The notes under the pieces: generated by a model
Told to the model about the DNA's origin: nothing
What the model saw: the letters and a program-made list of their open reading frames with translations, nothing else
Database searches by the model: none
Origin: Laguncularia racemosa
Taxonomy: Eukaryota; Streptophyta; Magnoliopsida; Myrtales; Combretaceae
NCBI GenBank assembly: GCA_037954665.1
Contig: JBBMOL010000305.1
Location: forward strand, 372,001-436,000
Reading direction: 5' to 3'
DNA: 64,000 nt
In this document: positions 32,091 to 45,200 of the stretch, one piece after another
Layout: each line of letters starts with the position of its first letter
Position numbering within the stretch: the first letter of the stretch is position 1
Translations under genes and position numbers: made by a program

Positions 32091-32479
32091 TACTAATTTT
32101 TCTTATAAATTTTAAATTAATTTTTTTAATTTTGAAAATTATTAATTTTTTTTTTCTTTTTTCTATTCATATGTGAACTTAAATTTATTTTCCAAAAAAA
32201 AAATTTGAGAAAAGTTATCAGTGGAAAAAAATTTATGAAAAAATCATGCAAATAAAATCATAAATAAACTTTATGGAAAGAATTATAAAAAAAATCTTGG
32301 AAACAATTGTTAAAAAAAATGTGAAAGCATAGATATAAAAGCAGGAAAAAATAATTTATTCGACAAAGTTCATAAATTTATCAATTTCAAATATTAATTT
32401 ACATCAATCACAAATTTCGATGAAAGATTTACATATCAAATAAATAAGAAAAAATAATAGTATCCTATCGCCTATTATT

Positions 32480-34440
32480 GCTTCTCCTAGTGAACTATCT
32501 TGTTAATCAAGAAAATGTATTTGTAGGCACTCTTGATGGCCTTGAATGTGCAGCAAGAGGAGCCTATGACTCCTATGTTAAATGGTACGGGGGGTATCAT
32601 CGAAGTTTCAAGGAGGCATTAGACTCCAATCTGTAGCACGCTGTGAAGAATCACCCTAATACATTTGTTGTTTACCAGAGCGTCTCTTCTGCAAATCAGC
32701 TAGTGTATGGATGGGACCATTGATGAAATGATGATTTGGTGTGATGTATGTACTAGGCATTGGGGTTAAGTTATCATACATCACATCGAAATCTAATGAA
32801 AATTCTTGGTCTTATATTAGATATTCATGTGCCTTAACTTGGTTTTAAGGTTTTCAATGTCTCACAATTCGTACAGTGTATAGGAATCAGCATCTGTTGC
32901 CACATGTCAGTAGGTTGTACCTTTGTCTCAACCTCCATGCCATGATGATGGTGAGCTTGTAAGTACAACATTACCACCCCCTAACCTCGTCATCATGTAT
33001 GAACTTAAGACTGTGATTAACTAGAGTAACAACCATGTCATGATCCAAGGATAGGTGGACTTGTCTTAATGTATCAACCTATATGTTACAATGGATCGTA
33101 AATTGAATAATCAATGGATATACAATGAATTACCCAGCTAATGTTGATGTTGTACTTACCAAATGTCTAAGAATTGCTCCTATGCATCCTATATACTAAT
33201 GCTTGATAGGTATTCCTAATGCATGCTATGAGGGCCCTCTATGTACACTAACCAGGCTAGACTCTCATCTAATAAGGATATGTATGATGTATGATGCACC
33301 CCTCAATCTATATCAACCCTTCCACGTAGGTTAATTTGATGGAGCTTTGGTTATGTGATCATGTCTTGTGGAATATATTAAAACTCCCCAAATAGCCTAG
33401 CAACACAGTCAAGGTAATGCCACTCTCGACTATGTGAAAGCATTTGAGTGGTAGCCAAGTGGTCTAAATGTGTTTACCTCTTTAATGATAAGGTGGTGGG
33501 ACGTTAATCAAATTGCTAGCGTACGACTCCCACTCAACCTAAAAGGTAGTAAGTAAGATTTATTGTTAACGATGCATATGATGAAATGGAAAAATTAAAA
33601 AAAAAAATGGTTGAAGAAATACTAACATATCGTTCTATGTATCAAGAGCTTCTTGATATATGGTAACTACATGGGTCGAGGTGATGCTAAGTGTCCTTCC
33701 GCATCTTCCAGCATGCGACCAAGGGAATTCCACCCTCTATAATCAGTCTATGCTAGCTAAAGGCGCCATGTGTAGGAATCTATCCCATGCCTAAACTTGT
33801 AAGAGTAATATAACCCCTTCAATCTCGTGAGCTAACAGGGATGATGCGAGATAAAGTTAGCAATACAACTAGGCCAAACGCATGAACCCCTAACTATACA
33901 TCCCTACCACGTCGAAATTCTCTAGTAGAGGTAAAAACATGTTGTAGATGAGAGAGCTAGATTTATCAACACAGATAAATCTCCTAAGCAGCTGCAATAT
34001 ATATGAACACAAATGGCAGTAAACTTGCTCTCTATTAGCGTGGTTTGGAAGGACCTAGTATTCATCTTAAAGCTACATCATGCTAATGCGATCCCTCCTA
34101 TTAGTAGACCCTAGCCTTGCCCCTAGCAATCTTTCATATGTTGCAACCCAATCCAGACAACTACTCCTTGTCGCTACTTAGCCATTGACTAAAAGGCTTA
34201 ATTAGACCTCAAGATTCTGTAAGGTGATAGTGAACTCCCCAGTCAGCATGTGAAATGTGTCGATCTCTGGACTCCACCGCTTGACTAGGGCAATTATCAT
34301 GTGCTAATCCAACTGTATAAATGGTAGGCAGCTCGCACCTAAGAATCCTACCAACTATGGGTATGACTCCATTCAAGGATCTAAGGGGATGATGTTCTTA
34401 ATGTGACAAAGTGATAACTCACGCCATCGAATGGTGAGCC
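32480..34440 (-). pseudogene. Plant Mobile Domain (MAIN/MAIL-like) pseudogene inside element H
   Basis: Three-frame reading of the minus strand gives consecutive matches to the plant aminotransferase-like/plant mobile domain. In order: LCHIKNIIPLD, LPFIQLD-HMIIALVKRWSP, EIDTFHMLTGEFTITLQNLEV, LDWVATYERLLGARL, YILQLLRRFICVDKSSSLIY, MFLPLLENFDVVGMYS, a VILLLQVWAWDRF-like stretch, and the end near 33355-33545 with WESYASNLINVPPPYH and TTWLPLKCFHIVE. A tail may extend to 32480. There are many stops and no start. The domain occurs in MAIN and MAIL proteins, linked to silencing and development, and in transposon-borne copies. This one is a relic; domain recognition is from memory of the family. Confidence 0.7.
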
Positions 34441-34659
34441 ATGATTGATCATAAAATTTAAGAAGTGAAAGGTTGTACTATTGGCAATGGAACATAAAGT
34501 AAACAACAAGTTAAATGTCATTTACTTCTCTATCCTAGATGACTTATGATCAATATTCGTCCTTCTACATTAAAATAGATGGATTGAATGGTCTAAGCTC
34601 CATCTATTATGCACCAAAACAAAATGTTAGCATTAATATCAAAATAAATTTAGGATAGT

Positions 34660-35690
34660 TTAAATAATAAACCACAATATTACATTTACAACTAATACAA
34701 AATTTTTACTAATTAATTTTTAATAATTAATTAATAACAAATTAATGATTCATTAACAAAAAAATAATTTTATGATAATTTTTACAATAATAACCCAACA
34801 TATTACATTTACAATTAATATGAAATTTTTACTAATTAATTTTCTAATAGTTAATTAATAAAAATTTAAAGATTAATTACCAATAAATTAATTTTATAAA
34901 AATTCTTACAATAATAACCCAACATATTACATTTACAATTAATACAAAATTTTTACTAATTAATTTTCTAATGATTAACTAATAGCAAATTAATGATTAA
35001 TCAACAAAAAATTAATTTTCTGATAATTTTTACAATAATAACCCAACATATTAAATTTATAATTAATATAAAATTTTCACTAATTAATTTTCTAACCATT
35101 AATTAATAAAAACTTAATTATTAATTAATAACCAACTAACAATTAGTTAACAGCAAATTAATTTTATGATAACTTTTACAATAATAGCCTAACATATTAT
35201 ATTTACAATTAATACGAAATGTATACTAATTAATTTTCTAATGATTAATTAATAACAAATAAAGATTAATTAATAGAAAATTAATTATTAATTAACAAAA
35301 AATTAATTTTATGACAATTTTTACAATAATAACCCAGCATATTACATTTACAATTAATAAAAAAATTTACTAATTAATTTTCTAACGATTAAGCAATAAT
35401 AAATTAATTTTATGACAATTTTTACAATAATAGCCCAATATATTACATTTATAATTAATAAAAAAATTTACTAATTAATTTTCTAATGATTAATTAATAA
35501 CAAATTAATGATTAATTAATAAAAAATTAATGATTAATCAACAAAAAATTAATTTTAGGATCGATTTTACAAATATAACCCAATATATTATGACTACAAT
35601 TAATACAAAATTTTTACTACTTAATTTTCTAATGATTAATTAATAACAAAAAAACGATCAATTCACAATAACTAATAGTATTTTAATAAA
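34660..35690. repeat. AT-rich minisatellite of about eight units inside element H
   Basis: Units of about 95-150 bp contain CATATTACATTTACAATTAAT, then TTTTTACTAATTAATTTTCT, then TTAATTAATAA runs. They start near 34667, 34790, 34912, 35035, 35185, 35331, 35426 and 35571. The TTAATTAA runs are self-complementary. Confidence 0.85.
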
Positions 35691-36164
35691 AATAGTAAAC
35701 TAAGAAGAATTACATTTAATTTTGTGTAGATTTACAAAAAGTAACATAATAAGGCAAAAATTAAGTTTTTGTTTAGGAAAAATATACCGAAATATAACCT
35801 AACTAAACTTTTTCACCAAAGAAATTGGGAAGATCTATTGTTATTCCTATAGTCATAATTGTACAAGCTAAAGCTGAGTAAAAAAAATAAATTACAAAAA
35901 GAGAAAGTGCAAATGATAGAGGAAGAAGAAGAATTAAAGAAGAAATAGAGAAACTAATGAATTGCATTTATAATATAAATTATTAGTGAAGTAACTTTTT
36001 TTCTGCACATTTAAGTTTACATGTAGTGATATTGTGCAAATTTTCAATGTCACTTTATAATAATTTTCATAAGTTTATAGTATAGATTTGCAATATCAGA
36101 TGAAATTATTGGATGTTGGGGGATGTTGCTTAAAAATATTGATCAGAGTAATTTATTAAAGGTG

Positions 36165-36322
36165 TAGACATGGTTTATGCATTCAATTTTGCCAAAATTA
36201 GCTAAATCGAAGGCATATTCTAGATTTGCAACTTTAAAACCTACTTTTAGAATAATTTTTTTTGATACCCTATTTGCGAATTTAAAATATATATATATAT
36301 ATTATTTTAGTAGATTCCCCTT
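36165..36322 (-). repeat. Right terminal inverted repeat of element H
   Basis: Mate of 31936-32090. It includes a (TA) run at about 36285-36302 that the left copy lacks. The outer end is TAGATTCCCCTT. Confidence 0.75.
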
Positions 36323-36331
36323 AAGGTTTCC

Positions 36332-36553
36332 AAATTACCTTATCTCTTCTTAGTGCATTGGCAACTAGATTTTCTTTCCTAGGATGATATTGAATTTAAT
36401 ATCATAATCTTTTATTAATTCTAACTATTATCTCTATCTTATATTTAACTCCTTTTAGGTAAAGATGTATTTAAGGCTTTTATGATCACTATATATCTTG
36501 CACTTTTCTCCATACAAATAATGTCTCCACATTTTAAGTGCAAGGACTACAAC
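36332..36553 (-). pseudogene. Element G RNase H end
   Basis: The minus strand reads LKMWRHYLYGEKCKIYSDHK, then SLKYIFT, then LELIKDYDIKFNIILGK and a degraded form of the VADALSRR motif. This is the end of RNase H in Del/Tekay pol. It lies between transposon H and a solo LTR that follows at 36554. Confidence 0.85.
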
Positions 36554-37593
36554 TGATGGGAATCAAAATCCGTCAAGACCTATCATTAGGGCAAGAGCTA
36601 AAGGATTTCAAATCTTGGCGATAAGGGCTCATTTTGAGCACATCGACCTCGAAATTATTTGTTTGCTAACCCCTTTTCTCTTATTCATGCATTGTATATT
36701 CCAAAAGGCACACTTATCATGCTTTACAGGGCGATGGACAAACTCACTAAGACTCAACTTGTGGGTTATCTATAGACCGACCTAAACCGGTGATGAGCTA
36801 GGCCGACGAATTCTATAGAAGAGCTAGTATGACGAAGACTATTTTTATTTATAATTATTTCTTTGGACTATTTATGTGTAAGCTTTTGAGAAACTTTTTC
36901 TTTGGTTGTAATTGAGTTTTAGGACCGGCCACCCTAAAAGCGGCATAGTTGTAATTTTGTGAACTTTTTAACCCTAATAAGAATAAGTATAAATACTTGC
37001 TTAAGTAGGGTTTTGCGGAAGTAGCCAAAATTTTCAGAAATAGAAAACACTTCACGTGTGAGGTTAGGGTTTTCCTAAAATTCAAATTGCTCTTATCAAT
37101 TTTAATACCAAGAATTGAAATTGTGGCGAGTTATAACAAAGAGAAATTGTGAGTAATATCAATTCCTTTTTGTTGTGTTTCCTTTTTATCACTAGTGAGT
37201 TATACCTTAGCTTGATTAGGATTGTTCTTAGGCAGATTTTGATTTCAATTGTAATCATTTTATCATGTTACAAGATTGATCGGTTTTGACATTAGTTATA
37301 ACCATCAATTTTGCTTCATTTGAATCATGGATCATTTTGTTGGGAAAGGGGATCTCGGATTGGTTCTTGTTGTTTTTGTTAAATTCACATGGCATTCAAG
37401 TTTGTTTAGTGTTGTTTTGAAGAATTTGATCATTGCGGATTATTAATTTGTAAGTTATATAGCATTCGGATCTACTTGCACTCCAATAGAAATCACGCAA
37501 TTTCTAATAGTTTTGAACCGAAATTGGACTAGTCATTTGAGGTTTATAAATTGCTCTAATTGCATATGCTTAATCTTGGTTTTAGGCACATCA
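36554..37593 (+). mobile_element. Solo LTR of family L inside element G
   Basis: 1040 bp, TGATGGGAATC to TTTTAGGCACATCA, with a perfect 5-bp duplication ACAAC at 36549-36553 and 37594-37598. It is flanked on both sides by the same RNase H coding region of G. TATAAATA lies at 36988-36995. Three more copies are at 42901, 54358 and 55784 (inverted). With no internal sequence between LTRs, it arose by LTR-LTR recombination. Confidence 0.92.
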
Positions 37594-38107
37594 ACAACTG
37601 CAAATTTCAAATCTTGTTCAGGATAATTCCTCTCCTAAGGCTTTAATTATTGAGATTAATACACATCCTAGCCCTTGTATAAAAGCATTGCTAAATATGA
37701 CAAACTTCTCACCACTAATAGGTAGTGTCAACAGTTGTGCTAAAACTAGCCTCACTTTCAAGGTTAAGAAACTTCTTTCACACTTATCATTCTATTCAAA
37801 TTTCACTCCCCTTTGAGATAATTTGGTTAGAGGAGTTGCCAATTTAGAAAATTCTTTCAAAAACCTCATGTAATACCCCGCTAACCCTAAGAAACTTCCA
37901 ATCTTTATCACTATCTTTAGTCTAGGCTAGTTATTCACAACCTTTACCATCTAAAAATTTATAGATATGCCATCATTATTAATTATATGGATGAAAACTC
38001 ACACTTTAAAAATTTTGCATATAACTTTTCTTTCTATAATTTACTCAACACCATCCTTAAAAGCTACTCATATTCCTCCTTACTCTTGGAATATTTAAAG
38101 ATATCGC
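37594..38107 (-). pseudogene. Element G RT end and RNase H start
   Basis: The minus strand reads, with stops, SFLGLAGYYMRFLKEFSKLA, then RNase H remnants. Further left of the solo LTR is the WRHYLYG region. At the right end is the RT segment ILKYSKSKEEYE, whose preceding FIGD lies across solo LTR K at 39774. The frame is strongly decayed. Confidence 0.82.
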
Positions 38108-39773
38108 CGATATTGGTTTTCTTACTATATGACTTTAAACCTATAGGCAAGTGTACCTATCGATTCTATAGTGTAGTGAATAAAGATATCAAGTGTCAAT
38201 CCCACAGGGATTATAAGTATTAGTAATTACCTTTTTTTCTATTTATCTAATCAACAAGAATTAAATAAATGAGTAAATAAAATAAATAATGAATAAATTA
38301 AAGACAGCAATAATAAACAAAAATATATTTAGGTATTGAATCCCTCTAAAATTACTATTGTAATTAACTAATTATTATTCAAATTCTTATTTTATTCTTG
38401 GACTATGGGAATTCCTAAATTGAATTAATAATTCTCTCGAGTTAGACTAATTCCTAATTTTAGGTTGATTAATTGGAACCCCTTCCTAATTAAAACCCCC
38501 TAAAATTGCATTTCATTAGATCTATGAATTTCGCTATTAGGTTTAACCCTAATTCAGAAGATTTATGTCGTCCTATCTCTAGGATTGCTTGCAGCTCTTT
38601 TCAATTATGCTAGATCTATTTTTATATAAAATCTCTTGATTTTTATATAAAAAATCAAATTTCAACTAATATGCTAGCAATATTAAATTGAAAACAATAA
38701 AAACACATACTTGAATCACAATAATACTAAATAAATCAGTAAATAATAATCATAAAAATTGTATATTCATTCTAGAGTTCATCATACCCGATTATAAAAG
38801 AAATAAGCTATAGACATATTAAACCTAAAAGCAATAATAATACAAGAAAGCATTAAAATCTAATCTTAATTTTCTAATGCTATTTTTCTATTCTAATTTT
38901 TCCTATGGTTTAAAACTAAAACTAAAACTATTCTAATCTCTACTACTCTCTACTGTCTCCTCTCGGTTGCATATATATATATATTAAATGCTTTGGATGA
39001 TAAGGATGTAATCTTCCTCGTTGTAATGGATCGTCATCTTGTTTGGTCGTCTTTATCTTTTATAAATTGATTTGTCCTTGCTGTGGAATCTGATTATCTT
39101 CTCCTTCTTGCCATTATATGTATATATATATGTGTCTGTGTATCAAATTTAGCTTGGACATTGGACGAAATCAAATCTTCCCCATTTTTTGGCTTGCTAC
39201 TTTGACGCGTTTTCCAGCGAATCTTTCGTGATCTTCTCAATCCTTGCACAATTAATTCTGGTGTCTTTTCCAGTTGATTTCTTCCTCACATTTCTTCAAT
39301 CCTTGCGTGGTCTTCTAGTGAGCTTCTCTACATATTTTTCGGCGAGGAATACGAATTGTTCCTCGCATATTTCTTGGCTGATTTCTCATTTCCTCTAGCA
39401 CGACCGTGTTGCCTCACGTGTACATTTTTATGCAGCTTTCATCTTCAACACACCCACCAGCATGAATGTGTTTGCTGTTGTGTTGCTGCTTGGATTTCCT
39501 CATTTCCTCAGCTTAACTCACACTTTGGCCATAATTTGTTTTCCATTGTCAAACACGTCGATGTTAATTCATGTGTTAGACTTTCATCTTATAGAAATTA
39601 TATTTTATCTTCAACTTTCAAGTAATTTTCCTATTAATTCATAAATTATAATTTAAAGACTCTGAAATTAAAATAAAGATTAATTAAGTGCTTTATTTAT
39701 ACAAAATATAAGAAAATTAAATAAAAGGTTATTCTAATTTATTTAGATAATTAGTATTTTATAACCTTTATCA
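38108..39773 (-). mobile_element. Solo LTR K (Athila/Tat-like) inside element G
   Basis: 1666 bp. In its own orientation it begins TGATAAAGGTTAT at 39773 and ends near CCAATATCG at 38108 (the final CA is mutated). A perfect duplication ATCGC flanks it (38103-38107 and 39774-39778), and its removal rejoins the RT active-site region FIGD-ILKYS. The left end resembles Athila-type LTR ends (AGTGTACCTATCGATTC, then a TCAAGTGTCAATCCCACAGG motif). Small frames near 39189-39644 are not genes. Confidence 0.85.
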
Positions 39774-40432
39774 ATCGCCAATAAACACAACTACAAATTT
39801 ATCTAAATAATCCTTGAACACCTAGTTTATCAAGTCTGTGAAAGTCTTTGGTGCTTTCATGAATCCAAACGGCATTACTAAAAACTCACAATGTTTGTAC
39901 TAAGTTTTAAAAGTGAATTTTGAATATCCACCACATTGATCCTCAATTGATGATACATAGATTTCAGGTTGATTTTTGAAAAGACTCCCTTATAGTTAAT
40001 CAAATAAATCATCTATCCTTGGAAGGGGGTATTTATTCTCGATGGTAACCCAGTTCAGTATTCGGTAGTCAATGCATAATCTCATATTTCCATCCTTCTT
40101 CTTCATGAATAGCATAAGCACACCCTAAGGCGAAAACATTAGGTCTAATAAATTTCTCATCCAATAACTCTTGCAATTGCTTTTTCAATTCCACCAACTC
40201 AATAAGCATCATATTATACAAGATTTTGGATATAGGAGTCATACTAGGTATTTGGTCTATATAGAACTCAACCTCCCTTACTAGAGGTAAGCTTAGTAGG
40301 TCTTTAGGAAAGACTTCTATAAAGTCTCTCACTACAAGTACTTGATTAATCTTCACAACATCACCGGACTCAACAGTCACCGAAGCTAATATTCTTACTC
40401 CACAATTCATATGTGGCTAACTCTATAGGTCT
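39774..40432 (-). pseudogene. Element G reverse transcriptase, N-terminal part
   Basis: The minus strand includes a 113-codon open piece with VRDFIEVFPKDLLSLPLVRE, VEFYIDQIPSMTPISKILYN, ELVELKKQLQELLDEKFIRP and an eroded version of the conserved GAPVLFVKKKDG motif. Central RT motifs between 40068 and 39774 are recognisable only in pieces. The order and wording match Del/Tekay chromoviruses. Confidence 0.87.
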
Positions 40433-40813
40433 CTATGCTTCAAACTTGAAATAGAAGAGTCCTTCTTTAGGTGGGCTGAAATGGATTATCATATTATGAC
40501 TGTCAATGGTTACATGGTGTCTACACAACCAATTGATTCCTAAAATCACATCAGAATCTATTATCTTCAAAACTAGAAAGTCTATAGGTAGAACTCTACC
40601 CTCTACTTCAATACTGACATTCCAAAATATTATGTTTAAGACTCTACCTACACCTATAGGTATACTTATACTTAGCATATCATTTGACATCTCAACAAGA
40701 ATGTTACAAACATGTATAAAGGCATCAAACATACACAAATATGTGGCACCAGTATCAAATAGAATATAAGCACTAATAGAGTATACAAGTAACGTACCTA
40801 CTAAAGTGTCCAT
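40433..40813 (-). pseudogene. Element G aspartic protease
   Basis: An open 126-codon minus-strand frame. It has LFDTGATYLCM, the active site with D-T-G intact, then VEGRVLPIDFLVLKIIDSDV and ILGINWLCRHHVTIDSHN, the second half of the Del/Tekay protease. It is probably open by chance after decay, since the frames on both sides are broken. The protein would have processed the polyprotein. Confidence 0.87.
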
Positions 40814-42232
40814 ATTTAGTGTGTCCTAGTGCTACATTACAAATACACAAGCAAATGCTCTCTATCTTGGTCTTACTAGCTGAAATCTGCTAACTTGAGT
40901 TACAGTTTAGGTTTTACCTATTTGTGTTGGTGGTATAGCTTAACCTCTCATATTTGGGCAATCTACAAATCTATAGCCTTTTTGCTTTCAAGAGTATAGA
41001 AGGTAAGGGGAATTAACCTCTCAGTGCATGCCTTACTATTTATTGTGACCTATTTTTCCATATTACAAGCAAGTACCCTTCTAGCCACTTACACTCACTC
41101 AACTCATGTAGGGCAAAGCATTTGGTGCATTTGCAAACATGTCCTATTGAAGAAGCTCTAACTTAAGAGGAGGGAGCTAAAATGGCCACAACTTTAGCCT
41201 AGAAAGTTTGAAGCTTCTTACCCTTCTCCTATATAACAATAACCTGAGTAGGTCTCTTCCCTAATACCATTTATGCCCTCTAAGTCCTCATCTCATCAAT
41301 CCTCTTCTACTTTGCTTTAGGAACTTAACCTTGTTCACTACTTGGGAGTTTATGTTCAACAAAAACAACCCCACTTCTTGTTGTAGTATAGGTTTTAAAC
41401 TTAACAAGAACCTATGTGCCCTTCACCTCTCTTCCATTTTAAAAGCTATTGGCATAAACTTCATTAGGTGGTTCAACTTTGCCTCATATTCTTCTATTAA
41501 TCTATTCCCCTATAGGCAACTATAGTATGTTGCCTCTATCTTGTCCCATATGCTACTTAAGAAATATTTGTCGTAAAACAACTACTTGAACCAATATTTG
41601 TTGTAGAACAACTACTTAAACCTCTCCTAAGTAATGACCTCCTACAGTCAACCTTAGCATGTTAAACCACCACATTGAAGCAATACCTCTCAATAGGTAC
41701 ACACTTTAATTCTTCAACCCACTACTCATCATCCAATGAGCCATTCACCTTTAGCTTAATTCTCTTATCGATTATATAAATTGATCTAAATTATTCGACC
41801 TAACAAGCCTATCACCAACTTCTTCACCATCTGCCCTTACTTGCCACTTTGCATCTATAATTCACGTATCTATTACAGCTATTGTGCTAGGGTATTGACT
41901 ACCTCTAGCAACTATGTAGTGTGGTCTTCATTCGAGTCTTGGCCATGTTGAGTTGGTATGGGGGGAAACCAATTGTTTATAGCATTGCCTCTAGCACCTA
42001 ATGTCAAACTTGATCCAGAAATTCTCCTAGGTATTCTATAAGAAGACAATCACAAGTTAAAAGGAGACATATAAAAATAGAAGTTTTGTGAAGATATCAA
42101 ATATCTAAAAGTAACATGGGAAGACTAACATGATAAATTCATATATTGATAACATCAACTCCATTTACTACCTTCTCTCTTCATGCCTCATGGTTCTAAA
42201 GATTTTATTCTTAGATAATCTAAGGATCAATA
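40814..42232 (-). pseudogene. Element G gag, heavily decayed
   Basis: Zinc-knuckle remnants near 41026-41075 read C-L-x-Y-G-K-I-G-H. The capsid part near 41390-41620 reads as FYDKYFLSSIWDKIEATYYS, then LIEEYEAKLNHLMKFMP and MEER followed by RFLLSLKP, matching the gag of Del/Tekay elements with stops. The remaining sequence gives no readable frame. Confidence 0.7.
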
Positions 42233-42252
42233 AACCTAGACTTTAATATCAC
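42233..42252 (-). other. Eroded primer-binding site of element G
   Basis: The minus strand reads GTGATATTAAAGTCTAGGTT, where Del/Tekay elements usually have an initiator-Met site TGGTATCAGAG followed by TCTAGGTT. It lies a few bases from the LTR end. Confidence 0.55.
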
Positions 42253-42258
42253 TTAAGC

Positions 42259-45200
42259 TATAACATCCTAAAACCTAAGACATATATAACCTGTCATGTG
42301 TCATCACTAAGTGAAGACACATAAAAACTTAGAATTTACTAAAACAACACACAATTATAAAACCACCATGACATCATAAATGAAACAACTACATACATTT
42401 GTGAGTAGCTCTATAGAGTCTTACTCAGCATCTACAAATGAATATGAAACTACAAAGATCACACTGACTACAAAGATCAAACTAGAGTCTATCCCTATAA
42501 CTAATCACAGTGGAAGCATACTAGAACATAGATATAACTAGAGTCTCATGCTTAACATAACTAAATACATTAACATAAGAATTATCCTTCATCAAGCCTT
42601 GTAATCATTCATCAAAGAACACATGCTTCATGTCCTCCCCCAAGTCTTGATTTATGTATACTAAAGTCTCGTCATAAACTATTACCTCATTAGATGAACC
42701 GACAACTGAAAAAAAAAAGTCCTACAAAGGGTGGGCTAAAACTTAGTACAATGTATACTAGCAACCACACATACATGCCATATAGAAACATAAGTATAAG
42801 CAAAAATGCAGTTAGAATAGCCAAGCATCCATTTGTTATATTTCAATGAAGTCATTCAAATAATACAAATCTAAGGAAACATAAGACCCCATACATATAT
42901 TGATAGGAATCAGATTCCCACAAGACCTATCACCAGGGCCTAAGCTAAAGGCTTACAAAACTAGGTTTTGAGAATCCTTCCTGAGTAACCTAATCCTGAG
43001 GATGCTAACTTAATTTCTTCATTCCCATTATATAATTGTTGTGCATTCAGACAGGTACATTTATCAATCCTATAGAGAGCCAAATTACTTACACTTTGGA
43101 GTGGGTCGAAAACCTCATCAGGACTCATATCTAGTGACCTTGAAGACTCGACATCTTGAAGACTATTTTTTTATTTGTTTGTTATTTACTTGGAATTATT
43201 TATATTGTAAGTTTTTGGGACACTTTTATTTGGTTGTAATTATTGCTTTTAGGATCGGCCACCCTAAAGTGGCATAGTTGTAATTTTGTAAACATTTTAA
43301 CCTTAAATAGAGCAAGTATAAATACTTGCTTAAGTAGGGTTTTGAGGAGAGACTTGAAATTTGCAGCAAACACTTTTTCATGTGGAGATTAGGGTTCTTC
43401 CTAACTTCATTGGCTCTTATCAATTTCAACTCAAAAATTGGAATTGTGGCGAGTTGTAACATAGAGAATTGTGAGTAACATCAATTCCTTACGGTATGTT
43501 TTCCTTTTCATCACTAGTGAGTCATATCTATGGTTGATTAGGTTGGTTCTTAGATCTAAATTTGGCATCAATTGTATCCTCTCTTGTCATTATATATAAT
43601 TGATTGGTTTTGTCCCTTGTTATTACCATCAATTTTACTATACATTATGTTGTCCTTGTTGTGAGGAGGGGTCATAGTTTATTTTTGTGTGTTGTTGGTT
43701 GGGACTTCATTGGATATTGAGTTAACTTATTGATTCAATTGAGAAATATCATCATTGTGAATTTAATCTCATTGAATTTTATCATTCGAATCACATTCCA
43801 TTAATTAGGGTTCACGCAATTTGTTGTCCTTTGAATCGATTTTGATCTTGTCATTTAGGGGTTGTAAATTGGTTTATTTGCATGTGCTTAAACTTCCTTT
43901 TAGGCACATCATACGTGAATATATATGCATATAATATACATATACGACCTTAGGTACTTCCCAATGTCCATGAATCTATGAATCCATGAGTCTAGAAACC
44001 TTAAACTTGCTTAGATGACTCCATTAGGGATATCGTCACACACCAATCATTAGGGTACCACCCTAAGATCATCAGTACTCGTGGTTCCTTGAGCCTAGCT
44101 ACACATAAGAAACAGTTACTTAATTCCCATATATAATTTAAATCCATTTACGAGTTTAGCTTAATACTCAAAATCAGCAAACATAGTATACACATATCTG
44201 ACAAAACAATCTCTTCACAATTCTTTAATCTCTTAATCCTCAAACCTGATCAAACTTAAAAACATATAAGCTTATGGATCCTATAACAACTAATTTTAAC
44301 CAATTTCTTGGCATTTAAATAGATTAGGAGAGGCTAGGGATTGAAATTAGGAAAAAAGTCCCACTTTAAAAGGACACAAGTTTAACATGGCCTAATACAA
44401 GGGTATGTTCATAATCGTGTACTAGGCATGCTAAACAAGTAGAGGGACATGGGTAGGAACATAATTGTGTCTCTTGCCCATGTACCCCACTATACACTTT
44501 TTAACTTTTTTTTTGCACAAGCATGTAAAACCCCTAACTAGCCTTGCACTTGAAGTATACCAATGCAACATAGTTGTGTTGTGCTGATATACTTCTAGAA
44601 TCTTGTCACAATTTCAAAAATAGTACTTTTTCTCAAAATCCCCAATCCTTTGATCATGATTACCCTTCAATCCATCCAACCTTCGAATTTTTTTATAATC
44701 TTACTCCTAATTCACAACAGCGACACTTTAATTTCATTTAAATTGCACTAGTTTTAGAAGACTTACTCGAAATTGTCATCCTTTGAATGATTTTCCAAAT
44801 TCTGCAAGAAGTCGCCAATCCAACACAAAACATTTTTAACAATGATTCTAATAGTTACATATGATTTCACAGCATTTAGTATCATTTACAAATAACTCAC
44901 CTCTTTTTCATGAATGCAGGATTATTACAACATTGTTTCCACCCAAGATTATGTGATGATTCCATTTTTGAAACAACTCTCCCCTTTTAATCAAAGCCTA
45001 GTGATGTGAAACAAAGAAAAAAAAATAAAGAATAGCTCATTCACTTACCTTCGCTTAGTGAATACACGTGCTAATTAGGAGATTGGTCTATTAAAGGTGT
45101 GAGGGGTTTGAGACAAGGAAGAGAAGAAAGGGAATAAACATAAGGAGGAGTATACCATTTCAGATAAGAATTTAAACTTTCTTAGTTAGATGGATAAGCC

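Larger units (their letters stand above)
31936..36322. mobile_element. Element H: Mutator-like DNA transposon with captured Plant Mobile Domain gene
   Basis: The two ends form inverted repeats of about 155 bp: AGGAATCCACTAAAATAAT on the left, and AAGGGGAATCTACTAAAATA when the right end is read in reverse complement. The alignment continues through ATTTTAAATT, AATTATTC and TTTGGCAAAATTGAA. The flanks are AAGGTTGTA (31927-31935) and AAGGTTTCC (36323-36331), a candidate 9-bp duplication matching in its first six bases. Excision rejoins the G pol frame (RNase H at 36332 onward, integrase before 31926). Long inverted ends plus a 9-bp duplication suggest a MULE. I see no transposase; the inside holds a decayed host-type gene and an AT-rich array. 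Confidence 0.75.

Noticed and set aside
37987..38223. 78-codon plus-strand frame
   Set aside because: It spans the junction of G's RT and solo LTR K, antisense to the RT remnant.
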